Of a DNA stretch of 64,000 bases, positions 1 through 7,970 are shown one piece after another. The notes under the pieces are model-generated. The model saw only the letters and a program-made list of their open reading frames with translations. It was not told where the DNA came from and did not search any database. The translations under genes and the position numbers were made by a program. Source of the stretch: Methylomonas koyamae (GTDB lineage: Bacteria > Pseudomonadota > Gammaproteobacteria > Methylococcales > Methylomonadaceae); the NCBI RefSeq assembly GCF_019669905.1, contig NZ_AP019777.1, forward strand, positions 3,534,001 to 3,598,000, given 5' to 3'. Each line of letters opens with the position of its first letter. Within the stretch, counting starts at the first letter, position 1.

Positions 1-2988
1 GTCGATCAGAATAATCGAGTTACGCACCACGATACCGGCCAGCGCGATCATGCCGATCATCGCCGTGGCCGTGAAATAAATCGGGCTGGCGTACTCGCCG
101 ACATCGCCGGCAAACAGATTGATCAGCCAGAAGCCTGGCATGATGCCGATCACGGTCAACGGAATCGCGATCATCATGATCAGCGGTACGCCCAACGAGC
201 CGGTTTGGCCGACCAGCAGGATGTAGATCATCACCATCGCCGCGGCAAAAGCCAGACCGAGGTCGCGGAACACGTCGACGGTGATCTTCCATTCGCCCTC
301 GCCGGCCATTTCGGCTTTATAACCGGCCGGCAGCGGTTTGGTTTCGAACACGTCGAACAAATCCAGAATCGCCTCGACCGGACTGCGGCCGGCCATTTCC
401 GCGGTGACGTAAGCCACACGCTGCAAGTTCTTGTGGTAAATGGCTTTTTGCCCGCTCTGGCGGTCGAATCGGCCCAATTCGCTCAGATGCACCAAGACGC
501 CGTTGGCGGTTTTGACCGACAAGGCCTGCAAATCGGCTTCGGCCGAACGCGCGGCTCTGGGTAATTGCAGCCGGATCGCCAGCGGCTGCCGCTCGTTTTC
601 GGCATGCAATAAGCCGACATCGGCGCCGGCCAGCGCCAACTGCAAGGTTTGGGCAATTTGCGCGGCCGTGACGCCCAACGCGGCGGCCTTGTCGTGCTCC
701 ACCAGAAACTGCCATTTTTCGTAGTCGGCTTCGACGAAATCGTCGACATCGACCACACCCTCGGTTTGCTGCATGTCGGCCCGCACCCGGTTGGCGACAT
801 TGATGATATCGGCATAATCGGCTTGCGGCGGGCCGTAGACTTCGGCGACGACGGTGGACAATACCGGCGGCCCCGGCGGCATTTCCACGATCTTGATGTT
901 GGCGCCGAATTGTTTTTCGATGCGGTCGATCTCGGGCCGCATCCGCAACGCGATTTCGTGCGAGCCTTGCTCGCGGCGGGTTTTATCGGCCAACACGATG
1001 CGAATATCGCCCAGGTTGGCGCCCTGCCGTAAATAGTAATGGCGAACCATACCGTTGAAGTCCATCGGCGACGACAATCCGACGTAGCTCTGGTAGCTGC
1101 TGATTTCGTTGACGGTCGCCAAGTAGCGGCCTAGCTCGGCGGCAACTCGGTCGGTAGCCTCCAATGACGTCCCTTTCGGCATGTCGATGACCAGTTGCAG
1201 CTCGTTTTTATTGTCGAACGGCAACAGCTTGAGCGGCACTACTCGGGTCACCGCCATCAACGCCGACAACACGAAGGCCACGATCACCGCCGCCAGAAAC
1301 CACCAGGCCTTGGTCTTATCGGCCAACAGCGGCGCCAGAATGGCCTGATAAATCTTGAAGCCCCGACTTTGTTTCAAATCGAACGCCGGGCCGTGGTCTT
1401 TGCCGTAATCGCCTTTCAATAAACGATAACTGGCCCACGGCGTGACGCTGAAAGCGATGACCAGCGACAGCAGCATCGCGATCGGCACGTTAAATGCCAT
1501 CGGCGCCATATAAGGCCCCATCATGCCGGTAATGAAAAACATCGGCACGAAGGACATGATCACCGCAAACGTCGCCAGTATGGTCGGCGGCCGAATTTCA
1601 TCGACGGCGCTGAGCAAGGCTTGCAATGGTGGCTCTTTACGCATCTTGTAATGGCGGTGGATGTTTTCGACGTCGACGATAGGGTCGTCGACCAGTAAAC
1701 CCAGCGACAAGATCAAGGCAAACAAGGTCACCCGGTTGATCGTGTAACCGAAGATCAAATCGCACAGCAGCGTGATGGCGAACGTCATCGGCACCGCCAG
1801 CGATACAATCAGCGATTCCTTAAATCCCAGCGACAAGGCCAGCAGCACAATGATGGTCAGAATGGCAATGCCCAAGTGCATGACCAGTTCGTTGACTTTG
1901 TGATCGGCGGTTTCGCCGTAGTTGCGGGTCACGGTCAGCAACACGTCGTCCGGAATCAAGCTGCCTTGCAGTTCCTCGGTCAGCGCCAGCACCTGCTCGG
2001 CCACGCCGACCGCATTGGCGCCGCGGCGTTTGGCGATGGCGACGGTCGCCAGCGGCCGTTCCTCGCCGGCTTGCGGCAAGCGGCCGGGCTCGCCGAGCGC
2101 GTGCATTTGCGCCACAGCCGGACCGAAGCCGATACGGGTGTAGTAATCGGTATCGGCCGGTCCGTCGACCACCTCGGCCACGTCGCGCAAATGCAGCAAA
2201 CGGCCGTTGCCGCCGGCCACCACGGTATTGCCGACCTGCTCCGCGCTTTGGTAGTACGGTCCGGCTTCCAACACGATTTCGCGGTCGTTGGCGGTAGTTT
2301 GGCCAACCTGCAAATTCAGGTTGTTCTGTTGCAAGGCGCGCTGGACATCGGCCAGTCCGATACCGCCGGCCTGCAATTTGGCCGGGTCCGGATAGACCGA
2401 GACCCGCCGCGGTGCGGCGCCGACCACCCAGCTTTTGCCGACGTTATCCACCGCGCGCAGACGCTCGATCAGTTCGTCGGCAATTCGGCGCAAAGCCATA
2501 GCATCGACGTTGGCGTTTTGCGGCGACAGGCTCAGCAATAAAATCGGCACGTCGTCGATTTCCACCGGTTTGACCAGCCAATCGCTGACGCCCGGCGGAA
2601 TGATGTCCTGGTTCGCCAGCAATTTATCGCGGGTCTTGATCAGGCTGTTTTCCAGGTTTTCGCCGACGTAATAGCGCACCGTCACCACGGCTTGGCCCGG
2701 CCGGGAGATGGAATAGACGTATTCCACGCCTTGAATCTGGCGCAGCAATACTTCCAGCGGCGTCGTAATCTGTTTTTCCACTTCGTCGGCCGAGGCGCCC
2801 GGCGCCTGCACGAACACATCCATGACCGGTACCACGATTTGCGGGTCTTCCTCGCGCGGCGTCAACATCAGCGCCGCGGCGCCGGCCAACAACGAGATCA
2901 GCAAAAACAACAAAGACAGGTGCGACGTGGTAAACAACCGGACGATGGCAACCGTCAGACTGTCTTTTTTAATTTCGTTGGAATTCAT
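1..2988 (-). CDS. RND efflux pump, inner membrane permease (partial, C-terminus off window)
   Basis: This is a proton-driven resistance-nodulation-division permease that moves substrates from the inner membrane or periplasm into an outer membrane channel. The 996 visible residues start at ATG 2988. They show the first membrane segment (about residues 20-40), the periplasmic pore domain, and a membrane segment with GLLVDDPIVDVENI, whose acidic pair is the family's proton relay. A second periplasmic domain and the start of the final membrane bundle (GIVVRNSIILID at the edge) follow. Family members are about 1,030-1,080 residues, so only the last membrane helices are missing. The start overlaps the adaptor stop as ATGA, so the two are translationally coupled. 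The substrate cannot be told from sequence; HAE-type multidrug or solvent export is likelier than metal export. Confidence 0.93.
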   Translation of the reverse strand, partial: MNSNEIKKDSLTVAIVRLFTTSHLSLLFLLISLLAGAAALMLTPREEDPQIVVPVMDVFVQAPGASADEVEKQITTPLEVLLRQIQGVEYVYSISRPGQAVVTVRYYVGENLENSLIKTRDKLLANQDIIPPGVSDWLVKPVEIDDVPILLLSLSPQNANVDAMALRRIADELIERLRAVDNVGKSWVVGAAPRRVSVYPDPAKLQAGGIGLADVQRALQQNNLNLQVGQTTANDREIVLEAGPYYQSAEQVGNTVVAGGNGRLLHLRDVAEVVDGPADTDYYTRIGFGPAVAQMHALGEPGRLPQAGEERPLATVAIAKRRGANAVGVAEQVLALTEELQGSLIPDDVLLTVTRNYGETADHKVNELVMHLGIAILTIIVLLALSLGFKESLIVSLAVPMTFAITLLCDLIFGYTINRVTLFALILSLGLLVDDPIVDVENIHRHYKMRKEPPLQALLSAVDEIRPPTILATFAVIMSFVPMFFITGMMGPYMAPMAFNVPIAMLLSLVIAFSVTPWASYRLLKGDYGKDHGPAFDLKQSRGFKIYQAILAPLLADKTKAWWFLAAVIVAFVLSALMAVTRVVPLKLLPFDNKNELQLVIDMPKGTSLEATDRVAAELGRYLATVNEISSYQSYVGLSSPMDFNGMVRHYYLRQGANLGDIRIVLADKTRREQGSHEIALRMRPEIDRIEKQFGANIKIVEMPPGPPVLSTVVAEVYGPPQADYADIINVANRVRADMQQTEGVVDVDDFVEADYEKWQFLVEHDKAAALGVTAAQIAQTLQLALAGADVGLLHAENERQPLAIRLQLPRAARSAEADLQALSVKTANGVLVHLSELGRFDRQSGQKAIYHKNLQRVAYVTAEMAGRSPVEAILDLFDVFETKPLPAGYKAEMAGEGEWKITVDVFRDLGLAFAAAMVMIYILLVGQTGSLGVPLIMMIAIPLTVIGIMPGFWLINLFAGDVGEYASPIYFTATAMIGMIALAGIVVRNSIILID

Positions 2989-4082
2989 TGCCCAAGCTCG
3001 CCTTGCCGGAGGATGGTTTCGCCGTCCTTTAAACCGGACAGCACTTCCAGTTGGTCGCCGTAACGTTTGCCGCTACGGATATGCCGCATCTGCCATTGTC
3101 CGCCCTCGACCACGCGCACGGCCTGTAATTGGCCGAATTGCACAATGGCGCTGGCCGGCACCAGCAGCACCGCTTGCGGCGCCTGGCAGCGCGCTTCCAG
3201 CCAGGCGAATTGGCCGTGTTGCAAGCCGGGCGTTTTCGGCAAATTGACCTTGACTTGTTGAGTCAGGGTTTGCGGATCGATCTCCGGGCTGATTTCGTCT
3301 ATGGTGCCCGCCAGCGTCTGCCGCAAGGCGTCGATTCTGACCGATACCATTGCACCCAACTCAAGCTGAACGGCACATTGGCTGGCTATCGCCGCTTCCA
3401 AGCGCAAATCGTCAGGTTGATGAAAACTGATGACAGGCTGGTTCGGCGCGGCCATGTCGCCCGGCTCCTGGAAGCGTTCGCCGACCACGCCGTCGAACGG
3501 TGCGTACAGCATGTTCTCGCCGAGCATGACCTTGCTCTGCTGCGCCGCGCTGGCGGCCTGATTCGCCATGGCCCGCGCGGCTTTGGCCTGGGCTATTACC
3601 GCATCGTAGTTTTGCCGGGTGGCGGCTTGCTTCTGGTACAGATCGACGATGCGTTTCTCGTCGGCGCCGGCCTGAGTTGCCTGGGCTTGGGCCGCGACGT
3701 AGGCGGCATTCGCAGCGTTATAGGCGGCTTGCAAATCGCGGTCGTCCAATTTGGCGATCAATTGGCCTTTTTTCAAACGGTCGCCGGGATGAACCGGCAT
3801 TTCGACGATCCTGGCGTTCAGTTTCGGCGCAATTTTTACCGCCAGCCGCGAACGCAGTGTACCCTGCCACACCGACGATCCGGCCTCCGCCTGTCTGGCA
3901 ATGCGCACAGTCGCCGCGTTGGCGGGAACGGTTCTGGCGGCTATCGAGGTAGTGCCGGGCTTGGTCTTGCTGTCGCCGCCGAGCACGCCGAGCGCCAGCA
4001 GAATGACCAATAACAGGCCGCCGATAGCCGCCAGCGGCACCAGCCATTTCGGTTTGTCGGAAAGAAAACGATGTTGGGACAT
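2985..4082 (-). CDS. HlyD/AcrA-type periplasmic adaptor of RND pump
   Basis: This 365-residue membrane fusion protein bridges the RND pump and the TolC-like channel across the periplasm. An N-terminal membrane anchor (VPLAAIGGLLLVILLALGVLG) is followed by a lipoyl/barrel-sandwich half (GDRLKKGQLIAKLDDRDLQ), an alanine-rich coiled-coil hairpin (AAYNAANAAYVAAQAQ region), the second lipoyl half (PFDGVVGERFQEPGDMA), and beta-barrel and membrane-proximal domains. I chose ATG 4082. An upstream in-frame TTG at 4112 would overlap tolC and has no better ribosome site. The stop overlaps the pump ATG by 4 bases. It lies 20 bases after the tolC stop in one operon. Confidence 0.93.
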   Translation of the reverse strand: MSQHRFLSDKPKWLVPLAAIGGLLLVILLALGVLGGDSKTKPGTTSIAARTVPANAATVRIARQAEAGSSVWQGTLRSRLAVKIAPKLNARIVEMPVHPGDRLKKGQLIAKLDDRDLQAAYNAANAAYVAAQAQATQAGADEKRIVDLYQKQAATRQNYDAVIAQAKAARAMANQAASAAQQSKVMLGENMLYAPFDGVVGERFQEPGDMAAPNQPVISFHQPDDLRLEAAIASQCAVQLELGAMVSVRIDALRQTLAGTIDEISPEIDPQTLTQQVKVNLPKTPGLQHGQFAWLEARCQAPQAVLLVPASAIVQFGQLQAVRVVEGGQWQMRHIRSGKRYGDQLEVLSGLKDGETILRQGELGQ

Positions 4083-4102
4083 GTGGTTTTGCCTGCAAGG
4101 GT

Positions 4103-5440
4103 TTATTGCCAAAAGCCGATGGCTTGTTTCAAGTCCGCTTCGGCGCGCAATGCATCGTAACGGGCGCCGATTTGCCGATTGCGCGCCCGATCACGGGCGA
4201 CTTCGGCCTCGAGGTAGCGGGTGACGGTGACGACGCCGGCCCGGCGTTGCTCGTTGACTAAGCGCAACGCTTCTTCGGCGGCTCGCACCGCGGCGTCGCT
4301 GACCTCGGCCCGGTGCAAAGCCTGCTGCAAGCCGAGCTGCGCCGATTTAAGCTGGTTTTCGATGCGCAACCGGGTCTGCCTGACGGTTTCTTGGGCCGCG
4401 GTCAGTTCGTGCTCGGCCTTGCGGATTTTTTCCTGGGTGGCAAATCCGGAAAACACGTCCACTTCGACCATAACGCCGGCACTGACGTTGTCGCGGTTGC
4501 TGCTGAACGCCAAATCCTTGCTGTCCGAACCGTAACTGACATAAGCATCGGCGCGCGGCAGATGCGCGGCTTTGGCCGCCGCCAATTGCTGTTCGGCAAT
4601 AGCCACGCGTTTCTCGGCATTTTTCAACTCGGGGTGTTGCGCCAAGGCTTGGTTCAGCAATTCGTCGAAACCGGCGGGATTGTCCGGCAGACCGGGTTGA
4701 AAATTGCCGGCAAAATCGAATGCGTCGTTAGCATTCAAGCCCAATAGCGTCCTCAACAGGCTCTGCGCCAACTCGATGGCATGCGCCGACTGGATTTCGG
4801 CATCTTTAGCCTCGGCCAATTGCGTTTCCAACGACAGCACATCGGATTTCAGCACCACGCCGGCGTCGTATTGAATCTTGGATTGATTCAATTCGCTCTG
4901 TACCGCTTCAATTGCGCGGTTATTGACCTGATGCGCTTCGATCGCCGCCAAACCGCCGTAGAAGGCGGCGGTGACGTTATTCACCAAACGGTTGCGGGTA
5001 GCGGCCCTTTCCAGTTCGGAACTTTCGACGCCCAGTTGTGCGGCTTGGCTCAAATAGTAGTCCTGGCCGCCGCGAAACAGCGAGTAAGTCGCCGTGACTT
5101 GCGGACGGTAATTGTCGACGCCGCCCGGATGGTTAAAATCGCCGCCGTTAAGATTCAAGCGGCGTTGAGCAATGATCATCGAGAACGCCATGGCCGGATT
5201 GTCGCTATGCTGGTATGACAGGCTGGTTTTGATTTGCGGGTAAAAATTGGCCAGCGCCTGCCCCAACTGGGCGTCGGCTTGCTCGATCCGCTCCTGCATG
5301 ATTCGCAGTTCCGGGTTGTTCGCCAACGCCTGCTCGACGGCTTGTTCCAGCGTGTAGGTATTCGACGCCCGCGCCGCCGATTGCGCAAAACCCAACAAAG
5401 CCGCAAGCGGCACAAGGCCATATTTCACAATCATTCGCAT
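4103..5440 (-). CDS. TolC-family outer membrane efflux channel
   Basis: This 445-residue outer membrane factor forms the exit duct of the tripartite pump encoded next to it. It begins with a signal peptide (charged MRMIVKYG, then VPLAALLGFAQSAARAS with an Ala-X-Ala-like cleavage site). Two tandem outer-membrane-efflux repeats follow, each rich in heptads (EQALANNPELRIMQERIEQA; NQALAQHPELKNAEKRVAIA). The repeated NNPEL/QHPEL opening is the hallmark of the family, and the length is typical. It is first in the tolC-adaptor-pump operon. The 225 bases upstream are divergent from the gene at 5666 and carry the operon promoter, but I could not pick a confident -10/-35. Confidence 0.93.
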   Translation of the reverse strand: MRMIVKYGLVPLAALLGFAQSAARASNTYTLEQAVEQALANNPELRIMQERIEQADAQLGQALANFYPQIKTSLSYQHSDNPAMAFSMIIAQRRLNLNGGDFNHPGGVDNYRPQVTATYSLFRGGQDYYLSQAAQLGVESSELERAATRNRLVNNVTAAFYGGLAAIEAHQVNNRAIEAVQSELNQSKIQYDAGVVLKSDVLSLETQLAEAKDAEIQSAHAIELAQSLLRTLLGLNANDAFDFAGNFQPGLPDNPAGFDELLNQALAQHPELKNAEKRVAIAEQQLAAAKAAHLPRADAYVSYGSDSKDLAFSSNRDNVSAGVMVEVDVFSGFATQEKIRKAEHELTAAQETVRQTRLRIENQLKSAQLGLQQALHRAEVSDAAVRAAEEALRLVNEQRRAGVVTVTRYLEAEVARDRARNRQIGARYDALRAEADLKQAIGFWQ

Positions 5441-5665
5441 AGAAATGCCAAACGTTAGTAATTAAGTATTTCCTAATATTATAGGCCAAATCCGTCCTTT
5501 CCTCGCCTTTTTTATTTGCCTAAATTCGATATTGCCCGTATGCCAATTTAAGATAGTCGTTTAGGCGTAGAAATGAATGCTTGAAATGTTTGGTCATCAT
5601 GGTAACTTTAGGCACTCACCCAATAACCTTCCCATAATAATAATTAGCTTGAGAGGATACAGCGC

Positions 5666-6190
5666 ATGAGCCTTGACGAAAACACCAACGAAACCGCGAA
5701 TCAAGCCGAGGAGCCGAATCAGGCCGCCGCTAGCCCTGCTGCAGCCCCAACCGCCGCCGGCAATGCTCTGGCCGGTTTTCTGGCTTTAAAAGAATCCAAC
5801 CCCAAAGTTTTTTACGGCGCGATCGGCGGTGCTGCCGTCGTTCTGCTCGCTTTGATGTTCAGCGGTGGCTCCGACCCAAAATTGCCGGTCCACCAACAAA
5901 AACCGCTGGTACCCGGCCAAAGTTACGTACTGAAAAGCCCTAACACTTACGATCCGAATGCGACGGTTAGATTGGTTTCCGTGCCGGGCTCGTTGGCGGC
6001 CTACGACGATACCGAGGAAAACGACCGCGATGGCTCTTGCAAACACATGCCGATGAATACACCGGTCAAATTAACTCAAGTCCAAAACGATCCGACCGAC
6101 AAGAATCTGGTGTGGGCCGAAGTCGAAATCGCAGCCAGCGGGGAATGCCAAGGCCGACGCGCGTGGACTTCTTCAATAAACTTGCAATAA
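5666..6190 (+). CDS. Conserved-looking single-span membrane protein, function unknown
   Basis: The 174 residues consist of an acidic Ala/Pro-rich cytoplasmic N-terminus (residues 1-45), one membrane helix (about 50-66, GAIGGAAVVLLALMFSG) and a periplasmic domain of about 105 residues. That domain carries two cysteines (SCKHMP and SGECQG), which could form a disulphide. GAGAGGA upstream of ATG 5666 gives a plausible ribosome site. The periplasmic part (VPGQSYVLKSPNTYDPNATVRLV...) has an SH3-like feel, but that is only an impression. It is transcribed away from the efflux operon and is followed at once by the tRNA promoter. I do not recognise the family. Confidence 0.75.
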   Translation: MSLDENTNETANQAEEPNQAAASPAAAPTAAGNALAGFLALKESNPKVFYGAIGGAAVVLLALMFSGGSDPKLPVHQQKPLVPGQSYVLKSPNTYDPNATVRLVSVPGSLAAYDDTEENDRDGSCKHMPMNTPVKLTQVQNDPTDKNLVWAEVEIAASGECQGRRAWTSSINLQ

Positions 6191-6193
6191 GAG

Positions 6194-6221
6194 TTGACAC
6201 AAAAAAATAAGCTTTTATAAT
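6194..6221 (+). promoter_or_regulatory. Strong sigma-70 promoter for tRNA-Gly
   Basis: A perfect TTGACA (6194-6199) and a perfect TATAAT (6216-6221) are separated by 16 bases. The start point would fall about 10 bases before the mature tRNA-Gly 5' end at 6241, as expected for a stable-RNA promoter. The promoter begins right after the stop of the upstream protein gene. Confidence 0.85.
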
Positions 6222-6240
6222 ACGCAGGATAGTTAGCCAA

Positions 6241-6316
<76 letters not shown>

Positions 6317-6325
6317 AATTCGATT

Positions 6326-6351
6326 AAGCCGCGGCAAAACGCGGCTTTTTT
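6326..6351 (+). terminator. Intrinsic terminator between tRNA-Gly and tRNA-Cys
   Basis: A perfect 8-bp stem (AAGCCGCG 6326-6333 / CGCGGCTT 6340-6347) with a 6-base loop runs into six Ts. It lies between two tRNA genes only 49 bases apart, which leaves tRNA-Cys dependent on read-through or on an unseen promoter. Confidence 0.8.
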
Positions 6352-6365
6352 GTTTAACCGATCAA

Positions 6366-6439
6366 GGCTGCGTAGCAAAGTGGTTATGCAGCGGCCTGCA
6401 AAGCCGTATACACCGGTTCGATTCCGGTCGCAGCCTCCA
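6366..6439 (+). tRNA. tRNA-Cys (GCA)
   Basis: A 74-base cloverleaf with acceptor GGCTGCG/CGCAGCC, anticodon GCA at 6398-6400, T-loop GTTCGATTC and encoded CCA. It starts 15 bases after the T-run of the preceding terminator, and no promoter is visible in that gap. Gly-Cys tRNA pairs are common in gammaproteobacteria. Confidence 0.96.
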
Positions 6440-6473
6440 TTAGTCGATTCGGCACAGTTCAACGAAGTACATC

Positions 6474-6507
6474 AAACCCGCAAGCTGCAAGGCTTAGCGG
6501 GTTTTTT
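6474..6507 (+). terminator. Intrinsic terminator after tRNA-Cys
   Basis: The stem AAACCCGC (6474-6481) / GCGGGTTT (6497-6504) has an inner AAGC/GCTT pairing (6482-6485 with 6492-6495) and a T-run of six. It closes the tRNA transcription unit before the integrase leader. Confidence 0.8.
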
Positions 6508-6545
6508 ATTGTTCAATAGCGTTCAACGGGATTCATTGAAATCCA

Positions 6546-6602
6546 GGGGTAACTGGGGGTAACATTCGGGGGTAACCGAGTTACCCCGATTGGAGTTACC
6601 CC
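6546..6602. repeat. Integrase arm-site-like GGGGTAAC cluster (left)
   Basis: There are three direct copies of GGGGTAAC (6546-6553, 6556-6563, 6569-6576) and two inverted copies GTTACCCC (6580-6587, 6595-6602). The last one abuts the integrase ATG at 6604. The same octamer recurs twice at the right end (23658-23665, 23670-23677). Spacing of 10-13 bases and placement at both ends fit arm-type integrase or directionality-factor sites that would also autoregulate the integrase gene. Confidence 0.65.
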
Positions 6603-6603
6603 C

Positions 6604-7842
6604 ATGGTCCTATCCGACATCGCCTGCAGGAACGCCCACAAAAGCGACAAAGCCAAAGACGGCAAGGCTTTCAAGCTGTTCGACGACAAAGGTTTATTCC
6701 TGCTGGTCAAGCCCACGGAAAGCGGCTGGGGTAAGTGGTGGCGGTTTAAATACCGCTTCGACGGCAAAGAAAAACAACTCTCGCTCGGCACCTATCCGGA
6801 AGTCAGTCTCGGCCAAGCCCGAGAAAAACGCGACGAAGCCAGAAAACTGGTCGCGGCGACGATAGACCCCGGCGAAAACCGCAAAGCCGTCAAAGAAGCC
6901 AGAGCCGACAGCTTCGCCAACAGCTTCGAAGTCATCGCCCGCGAATGGGGCTCCAAAAAAGTCCAAACCTGGGACGAAAAAAACAACCGCTCCAAGCGCA
7001 TGCTGGAACGCAACATTTTCCCCTGGCTCGGCGCCAAGCCGATTGCCGACATCCTGCCGAAAGACATCCTGGCCAGCCTGCGCCGCATCGAAGAGCGCGG
7101 CACCATAGAAACCGCCCACCGTACCCTGCAAATCTGCGGCCAAGTGTTTCGCTACGCCGTCGCCACCGGCCGCGTCGATCGCGACATCACCCAAGACCTG
7201 AAAGGCGCCCTGCCCCCGGCCAAGGGCGAACACTTCGCCGCCATCACCGAACCAAAAGAAGCCGCCGAACTATTACGCGCGATCGACAGCTACCAAGGCT
7301 CACTGCCGGCGCTGTGCGCACTGAAACTGGCGCCGCTGGTGTTCGTGCGGCCGGGCGAACTGCGAGCCATGCAATGGCAAGACGTTAATCTGCAAACCGC
7401 CGAATGGCGTTACCTGGTAACCAAAACCAACGTGCAACACATCGTGCCGCTGTCGCGCCAGGCGCTCGCCATCTTGGAAGAACTGCAACCGCTCACCGGA
7501 CACGGCCGCTACGTGTTCCCGTCGGAACGGACGCCGTCCGGCATTCGCTGTATGAGCGAAAACACGCTGAACGCCGCGCTAAAACGCTTGGGCTACGGCA
7601 AAGACAAAATGACGGTGCACGGCTTCCGGGCGATGGCCAGGACTATACTCGACGAGGTGTTGGGCGTACGGCCGGACTTTATCGAACACCAACTCGCCCA
7701 CGCGGTCCGCGATCCCAACGGGCGCGCCTACAACAGAACCGCACATTTGCCGGAACGGCACAAGATGATGCAGCAGTGGGCGGATTATTTGGATGCAATA
7801 CGAAACGGCGCGACGGTTCTCCAGTTTCCGCGCCAGACTTGA
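6604..7842 (+). CDS. int: P4-type tyrosine recombinase (integrase)
   Basis: This 412-residue site-specific recombinase integrates and excises the island. Residues 1-95 form the DUF4102-type arm-binding domain (WWRFKYRFDGKEKQLSLGTY, then VSLGQAREKRDEARKL). Residues 100-200 are the core-binding SAM-like domain, and 210-395 the catalytic domain. All catalytic residues are visible: R254 (RPGELR), K274, H339 and R342 (HGFR), H366 (EHQLAH) and the nucleophile Y376 (RAYNRT). The protein looks intact and full length. GGAG lies 7 bases before ATG 6604 and overlaps the repeat cluster, implying autoregulation. Such integrases usually target tRNA 3' ends, in line with the tRNAs just upstream. Confidence 0.95.
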   Translation: MVLSDIACRNAHKSDKAKDGKAFKLFDDKGLFLLVKPTESGWGKWWRFKYRFDGKEKQLSLGTYPEVSLGQAREKRDEARKLVAATIDPGENRKAVKEARADSFANSFEVIAREWGSKKVQTWDEKNNRSKRMLERNIFPWLGAKPIADILPKDILASLRRIEERGTIETAHRTLQICGQVFRYAVATGRVDRDITQDLKGALPPAKGEHFAAITEPKEAAELLRAIDSYQGSLPALCALKLAPLVFVRPGELRAMQWQDVNLQTAEWRYLVTKTNVQHIVPLSRQALAILEELQPLTGHGRYVFPSERTPSGIRCMSENTLNAALKRLGYGKDKMTVHGFRAMARTILDEVLGVRPDFIEHQLAHAVRDPNGRAYNRTAHLPERHKMMQQWADYLDAIRNGATVLQFPRQT

Positions 7843-7970
7843 CTCTAAAATGCAGTGTGCGTGGCAGGATTGTGCGTTGGACCTTCAGAATTTTCTGTCC
7901 CGAAATAATGCCTTTAAATTGGTGGCGGCCAGAAAGGCCTGCCCGTAGTGAACTTTAGAAAGGATTGTAA

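Noticed and set aside
6366..6439. tRNA-Cys 3' end as the island attachment core
   Set aside because: No copy of the tRNA-Cys 3' segment was found near the right end (23.1-24.0 kb).
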